Of a DNA stretch of 64,000 nt, positions 36,717 through 48,300 are shown in pieces. The notes under the pieces are model-generated. The model ran no database searches and was not told the origin of the DNA. It saw only the letters and a list, made by a program, of their open reading frames with translations. Source of the stretch: Echinococcus granulosus. Taxonomy: Eukaryota > Platyhelminthes > Cestoda > Cyclophyllidea > Taeniidae. Position 1 is the first letter of the stretch; each line of letters opens with the position of its first letter. The stretch spans positions 1,382,152 through 1,446,151 of the forward strand of contig NW_020170392.1 in NCBI RefSeq assembly GCF_000524195.1, in the 5' to 3' direction. The position numbers and the translations under genes are program-made.

Positions 36717-38557
36717 TAGTTTACCTCAGGATGGATTGAGTCTTCCGTAAATGCGGCAGGTGAGGAGTTGAATACGCTAAGGAAACGGATCTCTATTCAA
36801 TTTTTAAAGATACACGTCTGTGAAGAAAATCATCAATGTGTACATTAACTCTGCCAGTACCTTTGTATTTGAGTTGGAATTTCGATGGCGAATGCAAATC
36901 TCTTTTCGCTGGTAGTCCATGCCAGAGTAGTGATAATTTTTCCGAGAAATGTGTAAGTTGAAACATCTCCAAATCTGCCACTGCACAACGAATTTTAAGC
37001 GGCACTCACAACAATTGATAAGGTGGCAAGATAAATTCACACAGCTTTAACGATGAAAATTGAAAACTTTTTTCGAATATTGAATTCATTGAAAGAATCG
37101 CCATCCCAACCTATCACTCGTTCTCAACGAGACGAAAACTTGCGGACACTCTGCCTCTGAAGACAAAAAGCCTTGTCCTGACAACCTTTGTTCCTGTCTC
37201 ACTTTTAGTTTGCAGTTGTCTATTCTATTCCTTATATGAATGCCTGATGCTAATATCAAGGTAAGGTGACATCATCTGGAGAAGCATCATCGGAAGAGAA
37301 AGGAACCTCCCCCTCCCACCCACCCTTATTTGCAGATATTCTTTAGCTGCCTTGTAAGAATGGGACTTTCCTCTGGCAAAGAAACCAATTTTGTCTGTTT
37401 CTAGAGAGGTCTGTCTTGCGCACCTCCAAGGAGTAGAGAGTAGATGAAATTCAGCTGTACTTGTTGTTTGACCTTCACAGCGAATAAATGCGTCTGCGGT
37501 TTACTGCAGACACTACCTTAGAAATGTGAGACGGGTATTAAGGAGTGGTGCGTTGTTTGGAGGCAACCGAACATACGTTGGATCGTTTGAGGAAAGTTGG
37601 ATTAAAAGGACAACTTCTCATCACAAGCCAATCAGCGAATCGCCTCGCAATGGTGCGTGTAAAGGATAACTTGACGGTCTTTGAAGATTACTGTCATTTG
37701 TTAATGAATAGCGTATGGGTGAGATGGATTTGATTAGTAGCTTTTGTTGAAGTGCTCGCAAATTGTTTTTCATCCACAGCCTTGAACCTTCGTAAATCCT
37801 ATTTTTGACACGTTAAATTCAAGTTTTTATAAGCATTGATGATGCACAATTCGCTGTGATCAAGAATCAAGGTCCTTTCGGAACGTGAACTATTACCGGA
37901 AACAAATCTTACGAAGTATTTTCGGGCGGCAAGCTTTGCTACCCCGCTTTCTCAAATGTCATGCAACAAATTTGACGAGAAGCTAGATTCCGCGGCTAGT
38001 TCATAAAGCAGACTAACTTGACCTGCATCCTTCGGGTTCAAATGAAACTTCATGGTTGAGGACTAAAAGTAGAAGAAAAGTAGTACGAACTGATGCAAGC
38101 GCATGCCTCACAATGAGTGTGAGCAATCAAATGGATTTCCCAAGTCCCCACAAGTTAAAAATAAGCCGTTGTGAACATTTCAGACCCTCTTGGGGATCTA
38201 AAAATTAAATGAAACGAGACAAAACGATTACTGCTACTTAAAGGAGGTGAGTAGGAACGTCTTGAGGCTTGCATACGTAAACAACTCCAGTAAACAATAT
38301 GACCATATTCCCCAAGTTCCAGCCGAAATATCATCGATACCGAAAAGAAATTTGCGGGGTGCTCGGAAGACTTATTCTCTAACATAGCGATACAGTGGCT
38401 GTCTTGAGCAGCCCGTAGATTGCTAATTAGCAGCACCCCAGTTCCCGGTTGTTACCATACTTCGGTGAGACCTTTAAATGCTTAAAAACTACCCACATTA
38501 TGCTAAATAGGATTTGGAAAGATCTTAATCAGCGCTACGATAGGGACTACTACTTCT
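36717..38557. other. Convergent intergenic region between Ig receptor and FRG1
   Basis: About 1.9 kb with only short unrecognised open frames (for example 37545-37733). A CT-rich stretch with cccacccaccc lies near 37310. No repeat copy or RNA gene was recognised. Confidence 0.4.
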
Positions 38558-38563
38558 TTTAAT
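38558..38563 (-). terminator. Possible variant polyadenylation signal ATTAAA for FRG1
   Basis: ATTAAA on the minus strand about 90 nt past the FRG1 stop. No canonical AATAAA was seen nearer. Confidence 0.3.
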
Positions 38564-38652
38564 GAACCGTTTACCATACCCAAAGGAGTAAAAAGTAGAG
38601 AGGTTGTAAAACATATATTTAGGCTTTCCCCATAAGATAAAAAAGGCAGTGA

Positions 38653-38689
38653 TTACTTACAATAACGATCGGATTTCATTTTTTCGCGC
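38653..38689 (-). CDS. FRG1: FRG1 exon 5 (last 12 codons)
   Basis: After cctttttag the frame gives RREKMKSDRYCK and stop, equal to the human ending RAKLKADRYCK. The exon is too short to be found as an open frame on its own. Confidence 0.95.
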
Positions 38690-41671
38690 CTAAAAAGGAA
38701 AAGAACAGCAACATCAGCGAAGCAGAAAAGTCGTTAGAATAGTAGAGTTGAAGCGATTGTGAGGCTATCTTAAAGTGCATAAGATCGGTAAAAGTGGAAG
38801 AAAACAGGTCACTACTGATAATCCTACTATTCAATGAACGAAACAGTGGTGGCAATGCACGATCAGAAAAACTCACCGATCCAGCATACATTCATGGAGG
38901 TTTCCGACGCGTTTTGCATCCTCCAAGGCCACGGTGTCTTCACGGGTCAAACGAATCTTCTTGTCTTGCCAGCTTTGAAATTTGCGCCTGTGGTACAAGC
39001 GAAAACGACAAGTCACTCTGTTTTGCCAGTTTTTTGCAAGTAGTGGCTATACCTTACTTCGACTACAGTTCCAAAAAGCAATTATTAACGCCTCGGCTGC
39101 AATGGACCATAATACAAGTGAAATTCAACATTTTAGACTTCTATAAAAGTCCTCAAAAAGTGTTAAAATTGTGGAACAGTTACGAACACCTTATGAAGAA
39201 GCGCAAATTTCTTTGCATTGACAATAAAATAACTCTTTAAAAGAGCGATGGTTATTGCACGGCCGAGGTTTTGAAGTTTAGAGATGTTATCTAGACGAAT
39301 CGACTGCATATTTGAGACTCGCATAAGTAAACCAATGTTGAGGTCTTTAGATGTGGAACTTGAAGCTGAAGAGGGCAATAAGTAGACTGATGAATACAAC
39401 CCAACCCAGTATATTAGCACACTGCTGATAAATCAGAAACTGGCTTAATGGAAGGATACTTACCACTAAAACAAATCATTCCTAAAAGCAGCCATTTAGA
39501 TTATGAAAAAAAGATATTCACACTAAAATTGGAGACTATGGGGATCGCATAAAGTTATTTTACAAGCAGTGGCTTTGAGAAGTACTTCAAACTAATAAAA
39601 TCTGGAAGATAATTTAATGCCGAAATATCGATAAAATGCAGCGAAATTGGGTATTTTAAAATAAACAACATCTTTCCGCCAAAAAAATTTGAAGGAAGAA
39701 ACATGACCCCAACTTACACATAGAGGTACTCGGCCTTCTTGGTGCCATGCCTTTCCTCCTCTGGCAGGTCATTGAGTGGGTTGTGTGTCAGGTCCTTGTT
39801 GGAGCGGATCTAAAATGTCACCAGAGGAAAAGCGATGAACGCAACTTAAGACTTTCAGAAAGAACAACTACCCAAACACCCATCCCACCATGAGCATTTC
39901 GGTTGGTCCGGCTTTCTGCGCCCTGCAAATGGCCCTATCGGAGTCGGCATCGACAGAGACGAAACAATTGTTGAAGCCCAGAAGCGCCGCCTTACCGTCT
40001 TGGAAGACCGGCTCAAATTGCTCTCGAGGACCGATAGCATCAGCAGCAGCTGTGATGAGATTCTGCGCGCTTGTGTTTGCTGTCATATACTTGTCGTAAC
40101 TAAGGACGATGAGGAGTAAAAGAGAACAATCAAATCCTGTTTCTATTATTAGAGGCTATAAACTTTCGAATGAAATTTATGTGCGACGAATTGAACGTTT
40201 CTCATTCAACAAACCCAAACCGAAGACAGTTCAAACAGAAATTAACGGCGTCAATCGAGTGCCGTACGAATAACAGGGCAAAAAGTTGGAAGGCGTGACT
40301 CAAGAGTCGCAGAGCTCAATGGGGGAGGAGAATCAACATCATCAATGAGATCTACATTAAGTTGCCAATTTGAATGATAACATGAGAAGTCTCATATTTG
40401 TGACTAATTTAACATCGAAATAAGAAAGCAAAGCTTATGTGTATAAAGGCAAACGCTACAATTTACTCGACAAGGGGACAATAATTACTTCCCAAAGCTG
40501 CATTTACCGCTTCAATTTCACGCAGAAAAAAAGATGATTTCAAAATGAAGAACTGAAGATACGAATAGGTTTCTTTCAGCAGATTTTAGTGGTAGTATGT
40601 ACATATAGTGGAATACTATAATCGAATGAATTGAAAACGAATTAGTACAAAACCTTTAAAACTCTAGGGGCATTTAAAAAACTAATTTAGCTATTCTCTC
40701 AAGACGACTTTCAACCCATCAGCAAAAGGCATTCTCAACTAACAACCACATCTGCAATAATAAACACCCATTTAGGATAGAGAGCAAAAAAAATGTACAC
40801 CAAAAATCAATAAAGGGGGTTTAAACAGACACAAGAAAATAACGAGTTCCGAGTTTTCTAAACAGAAATCCTAGAGACTATAGCACTTTGAAAGAAGTTT
40901 TACCTTTGTTTAACAAATTCATGTGGACCAACTTCAATTAAACTGGAAGAAATAAAACCGTCAATCGTTCCAACACCTCGATTCTCCATTGAATTCTCTC
41001 GGTACCAAGAAAAAAAGCAGCTGCTTTAAACACCGCCTGCAGTACAGTCAAATCAAACATGTTTCCATAATCTGGTCCAAAATGCATATAAACGAGATAA
41101 AGAATTTAACTGAAAACACCTATCATAAAGAAGAACTATTAACTTAAATGTCTATATGGGAGTAATGTTGAGACGAAGCAAGAATCTTCTAGAGCTTATA
41201 GGGAACACTCCTCAAGATTTTTAATTGAGCGCAGCTTTAGGAACATTGAAAAACACACCCAGTTTTAAATGCAACCTTTGTATCGGAAACCTTAACAGCA
41301 GTGAAGATTTCCTCCGGAGCTGGTGGTTCACCCTCTTTGCGCGGGGGTCCAAGGTTAATAAAACCATCGTCAGACGCAGACAGGTAATAAGCAGGCGGGA
41401 TGGGGAGAGGTAGATTGGTGGAGGATGAGGAGTACTCCTGAGCTGGAGCTAGACCCGTCATCTGAATGGCTACAGGGCCGATAATGTCCACGAATTTGGA
41501 GATCTCCCACCAGCCGCCATGAGCTGCAAGGTCCTCACTAAAAGCGTTCCTGACCACCTTTGTCGCACGTGTTGAGCTGGTCCCAGGGGATTTTCGCTTC
41601 CGTCTCTTCACCTTGTCTTCATGGCCTTTTAATTTCAGTTTGCCAGATTTAACGAATGCGTAAGCATCCAT
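38653..41671 (-). CDS. FRG1: FRG1 protein (FSHD region gene 1 homologue), complete, 5 exons
   Basis: Exons 41671..41259, 40099..39889, 39809..39718, 38987..38877 and 38689..38653 join in phase to 288 codons including stop (287 aa; human FRG1 is 258). FRG1 is a nuclear/nucleolar protein with a fascin-like beta-trefoil, linked to RNA processing and spliceosomes and also reported to bind actin. Clear matches: MDAYAFVKSGKLKLKGHEDK at the N-terminus with a Lys/Arg nuclear signal, FTAVKVSDTKVAFKTGYDKY, DAIGPREQFEPVFQDGK, KFQSWQDKKIRLTREDT and the C-terminal end SDRYCK before TAA. All acceptors end in AG with pyrimidine tracts. An insertion of about 20 residues rich in Ser and Pro separates AIQMTG from the YYLSASDDGF strand. 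The ATG at 41671 is the first in frame and matches the family start. Confidence 0.97.
38877..38987 (-). CDS. FRG1: FRG1 exon 4
   Basis: Acceptor gcttgtaccacag. Encodes RKFQSWQDKKIRLTREDT and ARGNLHE-type sequence ending CMLDR, matching human KKFQSFQDHKLKISKEDS and FLHETLLDRR. Donor ATCG|GTGAGT. Confidence 0.95.
39718..39809 (-). CDS. FRG1: FRG1 exon 3
   Basis: Begins after gacattttag with IRSNKDLTHNPLNDLPEEER and ends TATGT|GTAAGT in phase 2. Corresponds to the KIRS...DIPEEDKGN segment of the human protein. Confidence 0.95.
39889..40099 (-). CDS. FRG1: FRG1 exon 2
   Basis: Acceptor atcgtccttag. Encodes DKYMTANTSAQNLITAAADA and GPREQFEPVFQDGKAALLGF, the FRG1 core. Donor is ATG|GTGGGA, chosen over the nearby GTAGTT because it joins EMLM to IRS exactly as human EEMIKIRS. 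Confidence 0.95.
41259..41671 (-). CDS. FRG1: FRG1 exon 1
   Basis: Encodes the N-terminal basic region and the first beta-trefoil strands (GGWWEISKF, GFINLGPPRKEGE, PEEIFTAVKVSD). Donor is ACTGG|GTGTGT in phase 2; the split codon completes to Gly as in the human KSGY motif. An acceptor-like tract (gtttacctctacaag) ends just before the start codon, which would suit a trans-spliced leader. Confidence 0.96.
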
Positions 41672-43060
41672 GACGACTACTTGTAGAGGTAAACAAGTAT
41701 ACTCGTATAAGGGAAAATTATAGGGATTTGTGCGTCAAGTTCAGTTCCCCGTAGAAGCCTATTAGGTTAGCTGATTTCAAGCTGGCTGCAATAGACAAGA
41801 CTAATTAAAACGATAATAATGACAAAACAAAGACTCAAAAGTTTTGATATGCTTAGGAAATCTGCCTTATGCTGCAAAATCCACTGATCTTATAAAGTAA
41901 GTTTAAAAATTAGCTTTGTGCAGGGCATGAGTGTGATGCTTTAATGACAGTTAAATACTTAATTATGGAATACGCAATAAAGTGAATTAACATTGCGTAT
42001 CGGTATCGTCATTTGTTACACTTCAAAATAAATGCTTGCGCGCAAACACTATTTTGATATGAAGTTGTTAAAGAGGCTAAAGTGTATAAAATGCAACACC
42101 TGGATTTTATTTTTGACAGTTCGATTCAGGTGCGCTGACAGCAGAAACTTCCTTTTTGTATTTTCACTAGGAAAAAAATTTTATGGTTGTTAGCAGGTTT
42201 TAGTCTCGTATGCGTCAGAATTACGTCTTCTGCCTCAGAATGATTATTTCTGCCAACTTCACGAAAGAACCGGGATGCTACAGGTAAGTCTGCCAGTGAT
42301 ACTTAAGCATAGAATCAGACTACACTGCTCCAAGGGCCCACCTTGCACAACTATATTGCGACAAACGTAGGATGTGACTTCTCGTTTAAGATAGTCTGCT
42401 CTGTCTTTATTCATTCTTGAAATCGATGTTAGTCACACAGGCGCAGAGGGGCTATTCGATGCGGCTCAAGACTACAACTCTTTCACGCATCTACACTACA
42501 TTTTGTGCCCTTCCTGTAGCGTCCCGAGACTTCCCTGAAGACGAAAGAAGAAACAATACTCGGGCAGAATGTTTATATCTAGCACAAAGGAGGTGTTTGG
42601 GATACTGGCATGACCCGAAGGCCAACCCACCCAGCGAGGTACAAGGGGGCTAATTCAAAGTACAAAAGTGGCGCCTCACCAATACTGAGGGATAAACCAC
42701 TATCATACTACAAGTTTACCTTAAATACAAAACCTTGAGTTGAAAGACCTTATAAATAGTAGCGGGAATGCTTTATTGAATGTTGATTAGTAAGTTAGTA
42801 ATAACTGATACCATGTTTGACCTATCTTTTAGACCTAATGTTAGAACTTACACGGAAACTGATTTTGTTCCTATTGTATGTGGACTATGTTTTTCATCAA
42901 TCAGTTCTTGATACAAATCCGGTTGATTTCTAAATGGTTGCAAATGATGTGGTGATTGGTTGAATTCGATGTGCTAGGACGACGCAACCGGGAATTGTCT
43001 GGTGTTTGTTGACTACCGGTAGCAGGAATCGTCTTGAGTTTAGTGGGATTGACAACGGCA
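41672..43060. promoter_or_regulatory. Divergent upstream region shared by FRG1 and scribble
   Basis: The FRG1 and scribble start codons face away from each other across 1389 bp, so both promoters must lie here or further out. It holds one full-length dispersed repeat copy at 42515-42712. No TATA box or initiator can be assigned with confidence. Confidence 0.5.
42515..42712 (+). repeat. Dispersed LTR-like repeat between FRG1 and scribble (198 bp)
   Basis: Starts TGTAGCGTCCCGAGACTTCC and ends near CATACTACA, about the same length as the 22.9 kb copy. Internal motifs AATACTCGGGCAGAATG and CTGGCATGACCCGAAGGCC are shared. It sits in the shared upstream region of two divergently transcribed genes, 349 bp before the scribble start codon. 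Confidence 0.7.
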
Positions 43061-45348
43061 ATGTTTAAGTGTTTGCCCTTCATAAAGGGGTGTGGAACAC
43101 AGATTGATACCATAGAAAAGAGTCATGCCAGTTTGACTTCGGTCCCTGACGACGTCCTTAGAAGCTATAGGACACTAGAGGAATGCAAATTGGATGCGAA
43201 TCAGATTAAAGAACTGCCAAACGTATGTTTGTACTTATCAACACAGTTGTAATGATAATCCAGGCATTTTTTCGGCTAGAACGAATCCGAATCCTTTCAG
43301 TTAGTGATAATGAACTTACTCGTATTCCTCCCGGTATTGGGAATTTTTCTTATCTCGTGGAGCTTGATATTAGTCGAAATGGTATGTTTGGGATGCTGCT
43401 CCTAATTGATTAATCAGATATCAGTGAACTCCCAACCAGCTTAAGGCTTTGTGATTCGCTACAAGTTCTTGATGCGAGTAACAATGCCTTGAAAATGTAA
43501 GCGGCATGCACGTGATTTTATTCCCTGTTATGTTGATTTCTTCGTTTTCCACTTTCACTAACCAAATACTTTTATTTTCTTTGCATGTTTAACCGTAATT
43601 GGTCCTTGTTGCCATTTTAGGTTGCCAGAAGGGTTCTCGCAACTTCGGAGTTTGCGTGTTCTCAGTTTGAATGATGTATCACTATACGAGCTGCCCGCTG
43701 ACTTCGGAGGGTTTGCCATTTAGCTTCGAACACTTTACTGTCCAAATTAACAAATTTGTAGGCTAAAAAAGCTGCAAAAGTTGGAACTTCGTGACAACTA
43801 TTTGAACAGTCTTCCGGTTACGTTTGGCGAACTCGCTAGTTTGGAGTTTCTCGACCTTGGCGGCAATGATTTTAGCACAATGGTACTTTTGAAGCCCTTC
43901 CCGGTTCACTCTTTTTGCTCCTACTTTTGCGGAATTTTTTCCTGTATTTAGCCACCTTCCATTGGATGTCTTCAAAATCTTCTCGAGTTATGGCTTGACG
44001 ACAATCAAATGACGTCGCTTCCCGATGTATGTTCTCCATTTTCTACAACTTTTTTGCCAGAAATTGCGCACGGTATTCTGGTATAGCTGGTGCAGCCCAT
44101 ATTTTGCTCGTCATTGGTTTACCACGCAGTCGAAATCATGTACTTCTTAACACACTGGAATCTTTTATGCTTGGATTTGATTTCGATTTTCGTTTTCTTT
44201 GGGATCCCATCAATTTACGGCATCATACGCTTGGGAATTCATTGTTTGATTCACTAAGTCTGCCCCAAAACCAGATGTAGCACCCCGGGTCTCTCCAAAA
44301 GTTGTGATGAGTTACATCATTAATTTTTTTTTTAACTTGCGGCTATAATCGAGGCCGAAGAGCTATGCTTCCGAGTGTAGGTGTACAAACGTCGGAAACT
44401 GGAGGGTTTGCGTGGTCAGAAATGCAGTTGACAAAACTTCGTCTTGGATAGAATGTTTTTGTGCAGGTCATTGGGCGAACACTTCCCCCTTTGTTTCTCG
44501 ATTTCTAGGAAATTGGCAATCTACATGCACTGCAACAAATGGATGTCTCGGAGAATCGTCTCACTTCCCTTCCATCCACAATCGCTGGGTTGACCTCTCT
44601 TGCTGACCTCAACTTAACCCAGAACTTTCTCGACTGCCTCCCTGATGAAATCGGCCAGTTGGCCAATCTGAGTGTCTTCAAGCTGAACCGCAATCAATTG
44701 GTAGACTTGACACCAGCTATCGGAAGGCGAGTTTTTTGCCCACAAATGCAGATTCTTTCGAATGCAATATTGATCTGTTACGTTCTATTGTTTCTGCAAT
44801 ATGGTAGCAACTTTTGATGTAAGCACAGTATACGTATCGGCCCTACCTGGTCGGATCTCAGCTAAATATGTCTTTTTGTAATAAAGAAATCACATTTTTA
44901 GATTAGGGCTCCTCTGTTGATTATAAAATGCTTCATGTACCCATTTAAACCGCTTGTTTTGCTCATTTCTCCGTTTTATAGGTGTCAAAACCTTTTGGAG
45001 TTCTATTTAACGGAGAATTATCTATCGGTATGTTATCTTCTCAGCGTTTATTTGTGCGTACACATCTAGGCCCTGCCGAACACGATTGGCAATCTGACAA
45101 AGATGTTCCATTTTAACGTGACCAAGAACCAGCTTGTAGAATTACCCCCTGAGGTAAGGTTTTGGGTATTTATGAAGTCTGGGATGATGGTCAAATATTT
45201 CCTACTTGACGTTTTTTTTCCTTTGTGTACAGATTGGAAAGTGTGTGGCACTACAAATTCTCTCCCTTCGTGATAATAACCTCCGTCGAATACCTTCGGA
45301 AATCGGCAACCTCACCCAACTCCACGTTCTCGATCTGGCAGGCAATCG
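43061..45348 (+). CDS. scrib: Scribble exons 1-10, leucine-rich repeat domain
   Basis: Ten exons encode tandem 23-residue LRRs, for example LEECKLDANQIKELP, RILSVSDNELTRIPPGIGN, LEFLDLGGNDFSTMPPSIG, QQMDVSENRLTSLPSTIAG and LQILSLRDNNLRRIPSEIGN. The arrangement follows Scribble repeat by repeat, including the LNDVSL repeat. This domain targets Scribble to the plasma membrane and binds Lgl. Several introns are only 36-51 nt (43223-43263, 43382-43417, 43711-43761, 45028-45069). Exon 7 ends at GGAAG|GCGAGT, a GC donor. Confidence 0.96.
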
Positions 45349-48300
45349 GTGAGACGGACAATCCTTTTCCGCTTTGTTGTATTTGGAACAGGTGATAGTA
45401 GCCTCTCGTTAAGTTTCATGCAGCAGTTAGCCGGTCAGTCGCTCTTTAAACGGAAAAGTCATCTTTTGGCGGTCCGCGTACTCGATTGTTTGTATGCGTG
45501 TGGGAGGGTGTGTGCGTACCAATAAGGCTTGATTTGCATTTCGTATGAGCTTTTGGTTCCCTTACACAGAATTAATCCTGTATTGACCTGTATTCTTTTG
45601 GCTGCATCACCTGCACCGTTTGATCGGTTGCGCTGATTTCATAGAAATTCCAAAAATGCCTCTTTCGACCAATAGAAATCCACACTCTGTAGTGCTTAAC
45701 CTTTGTTTTAGCGTCTCAGAAGTGGCATGAACTTCCGTTAGGTCACGCAACTGTCTTTAATTCGCTCTTTTTTAATCGCTTGAAGTACCGATTCTTAAAG
45801 AGTCTTGTCCTTAAGTTAACCATAACCATTGAAATGGCTGCTGTGCAGCAACTTTGGTATTGGAATTACGATTTTTTCACATGGTGATTATTTTTTTTGC
45901 AAGTATTTTGTGAATTGAGAAACAGACCGCCCGTGAATCAATTTTAATCTCTTACGTTAATTGGTAAAAATATGCCCAAGGTTTTGTTTCTTCAAACGGG
46001 TTGATCTACCCCACAACTTGACGTCTTACTCCCTGTGTTTAATCGACCCCCTTCAATGCTGTTAATAAAAGTGACATCGCCCTTCATTTTATGCACCAAT
46101 GGTAAATATTTTAATGCCATCTTTTTACGTCGATTTTGCCAGCCTCATTGCGGAGAGCTTTCAGCACAGCTGGATCTTTGAACTGTTGCACTTTGTCGAG
46201 TTTTTCTCTTCTTTCTCTGCAGACTTGATCGACTTCCAGTTTCGCTCATGTCATGCCCACTGAAGGCCCTCTGGTTGGTTCAGAGCCAGGCCCAACCGAT
46301 TTCACTCCAACGCGCTGTGGACGAGAACAGTGGGGAGGAGTACCTAACCTGTTACCTCCTGCCACAGGAAGCCGATGACAGTAAGTTATATCTTGCTCTT
46401 TCTCTTATCTATCTCTCTTGACTTAGATAATCGATTAAGAAATAATATCATAGCTAGCGTCCGGTAGGTCTGAAATCAGACATGCCATCTTGAGCTCTCT
46501 GGTATCTGGGTCTCTCCTGAAATTACAGGTTATTTGAATTTTGTAAGGTTCTTTTTATGCTTTGTTAGGAAGCTGACAAGCATTATTTGGACAAAACGTA
46601 ATGGTTCTCGATGCCATTTACGTCAGCCTAAAATAGAACTCATCTACCAACAGTCAGCCGTGGGTTTTTGGGGTTTTTAATGATGCTGCACAATTTGCTC
46701 TACAAAAACTGGTCATTGAAAATTTTCGAGGCTTTTCAAAGCTTCCTTGGTAATTTGGTATGTCTTCTGCAATTTGATTTCATAGATCCAGCAGTTGTTA
46801 ATATCAGTGAGGGCTTGGTGCAATCCTGAAGAGATTTTGTAATGTTCAAGGTGCGAAGTCGTAAGGTGTTTTCGGGCTACAAAAGCGTATTAACCCTTTT
46901 ATTTGCCTTGCTCATTTGCCACCTTACTCCCTGGCCCGTTCCTTAAAGTGGTTTTGTTCTTTTCTGCGCCGTTAACATCTTGACATGGAACACTTTTGGA
47001 CACTAAAATCTTGGTTGGTTTTGATAAAACTGTAATTATTGTCCAAAGATCGAAATATTGCGAGCCTACGGAGGTTTGGAGACATTTTCATTTTTTATAT
47101 AAATTTTCCGTAATTCGTGATTGACGCATCTTCCCCGTGGGAAATTCTACTCACGCCTACCTTTGTTTTGGTGTGAGGCGTTTAGTTATAACCCTTACCC
47201 TTATACGCTTTTTGACCTCAGAACCCCGTCGTAACACGCTTTTGACATGCAATCGCCTTATCTTGCTTGGAATTGAAGAGCCGGGTTAAAGTTGTGACAC
47301 CGTTATTCATGGCACAACTAATTGACAAGGCTAGAACCGTGTAAATTGGCTTTTTATACTTGAGGTGTTTCTTTTTGAGTAAAATGACTTCTTTTGCAGT
47401 GCTTAAACCACCTTGAAAGAATATCAGCACGTGTGTGGCACATTTTTGAAATTATTTAATTTTTGGCGCGCCAGTTCTTGCTATTTCTTTACGCAAAAGT
47501 TGCAGTCGAGCATATTGAAAATGAGGGTGCATTCAACTATTTTATGGTTAGCGCATTTCCCTTCATAAAAAATCATACCGTCAATTGTTACCTGTAGTTA
47601 AAGATCTTCCTGTATATTTTAAGCGATGCCAAAAGATCTTCCAATTTTTGTTTGCTTAAAATTATGAGATGTTTGTAGATGAAGAAAGCTTGTTTGTTTG
47701 GTCGTAAACGCGAATATTCAAAGTCCAGACATCTTAACGCTTTCGTGCAATCCGGCCGATAACGCTCACGAAGTTGGACTTATCTGCGTATTCCCCTCTC
47801 GATGCCTTTAGTCGCTTTACTGAAGGGTACACCAAGGTCGCACTGGGCTATGCTATGAAATGGGGTCAAAGAACTCAGAGGCGATTCCCATGCTTCTAAA
47901 GTTTTGTAGAATACTAAGGGATAAAGTGGTTTAATACCATGCTTACGTACAAATGGTCAAACACCTCAAATCCTTGATTGTCCCTCTTGGAATGTGGCAC
48001 CGCATTTTTAGCACAAATACACATTTCAAGTCACAACTTTAAAGAATAGATCTGCTATTACGTGACACAATTTGACAAATAAATTGGAGAGCACGCATAT
48101 AAATACGTATTTAACGCAAGTTATTGTTAAATCTGATGAAGTTTGGCCCTGCAAAAATTATCGGGAAGAAATAGGGGTTTTTGTACTGCAAAAACAGAAA
48201 ACCAGGTACATTTTGTCTTACTGAAATGATTGAAAGATTCTGTTTGATTTTTGAACCCGAAGTGGTAAAAAAATTAGGAACTTTTAGTGTCAACATTTGG

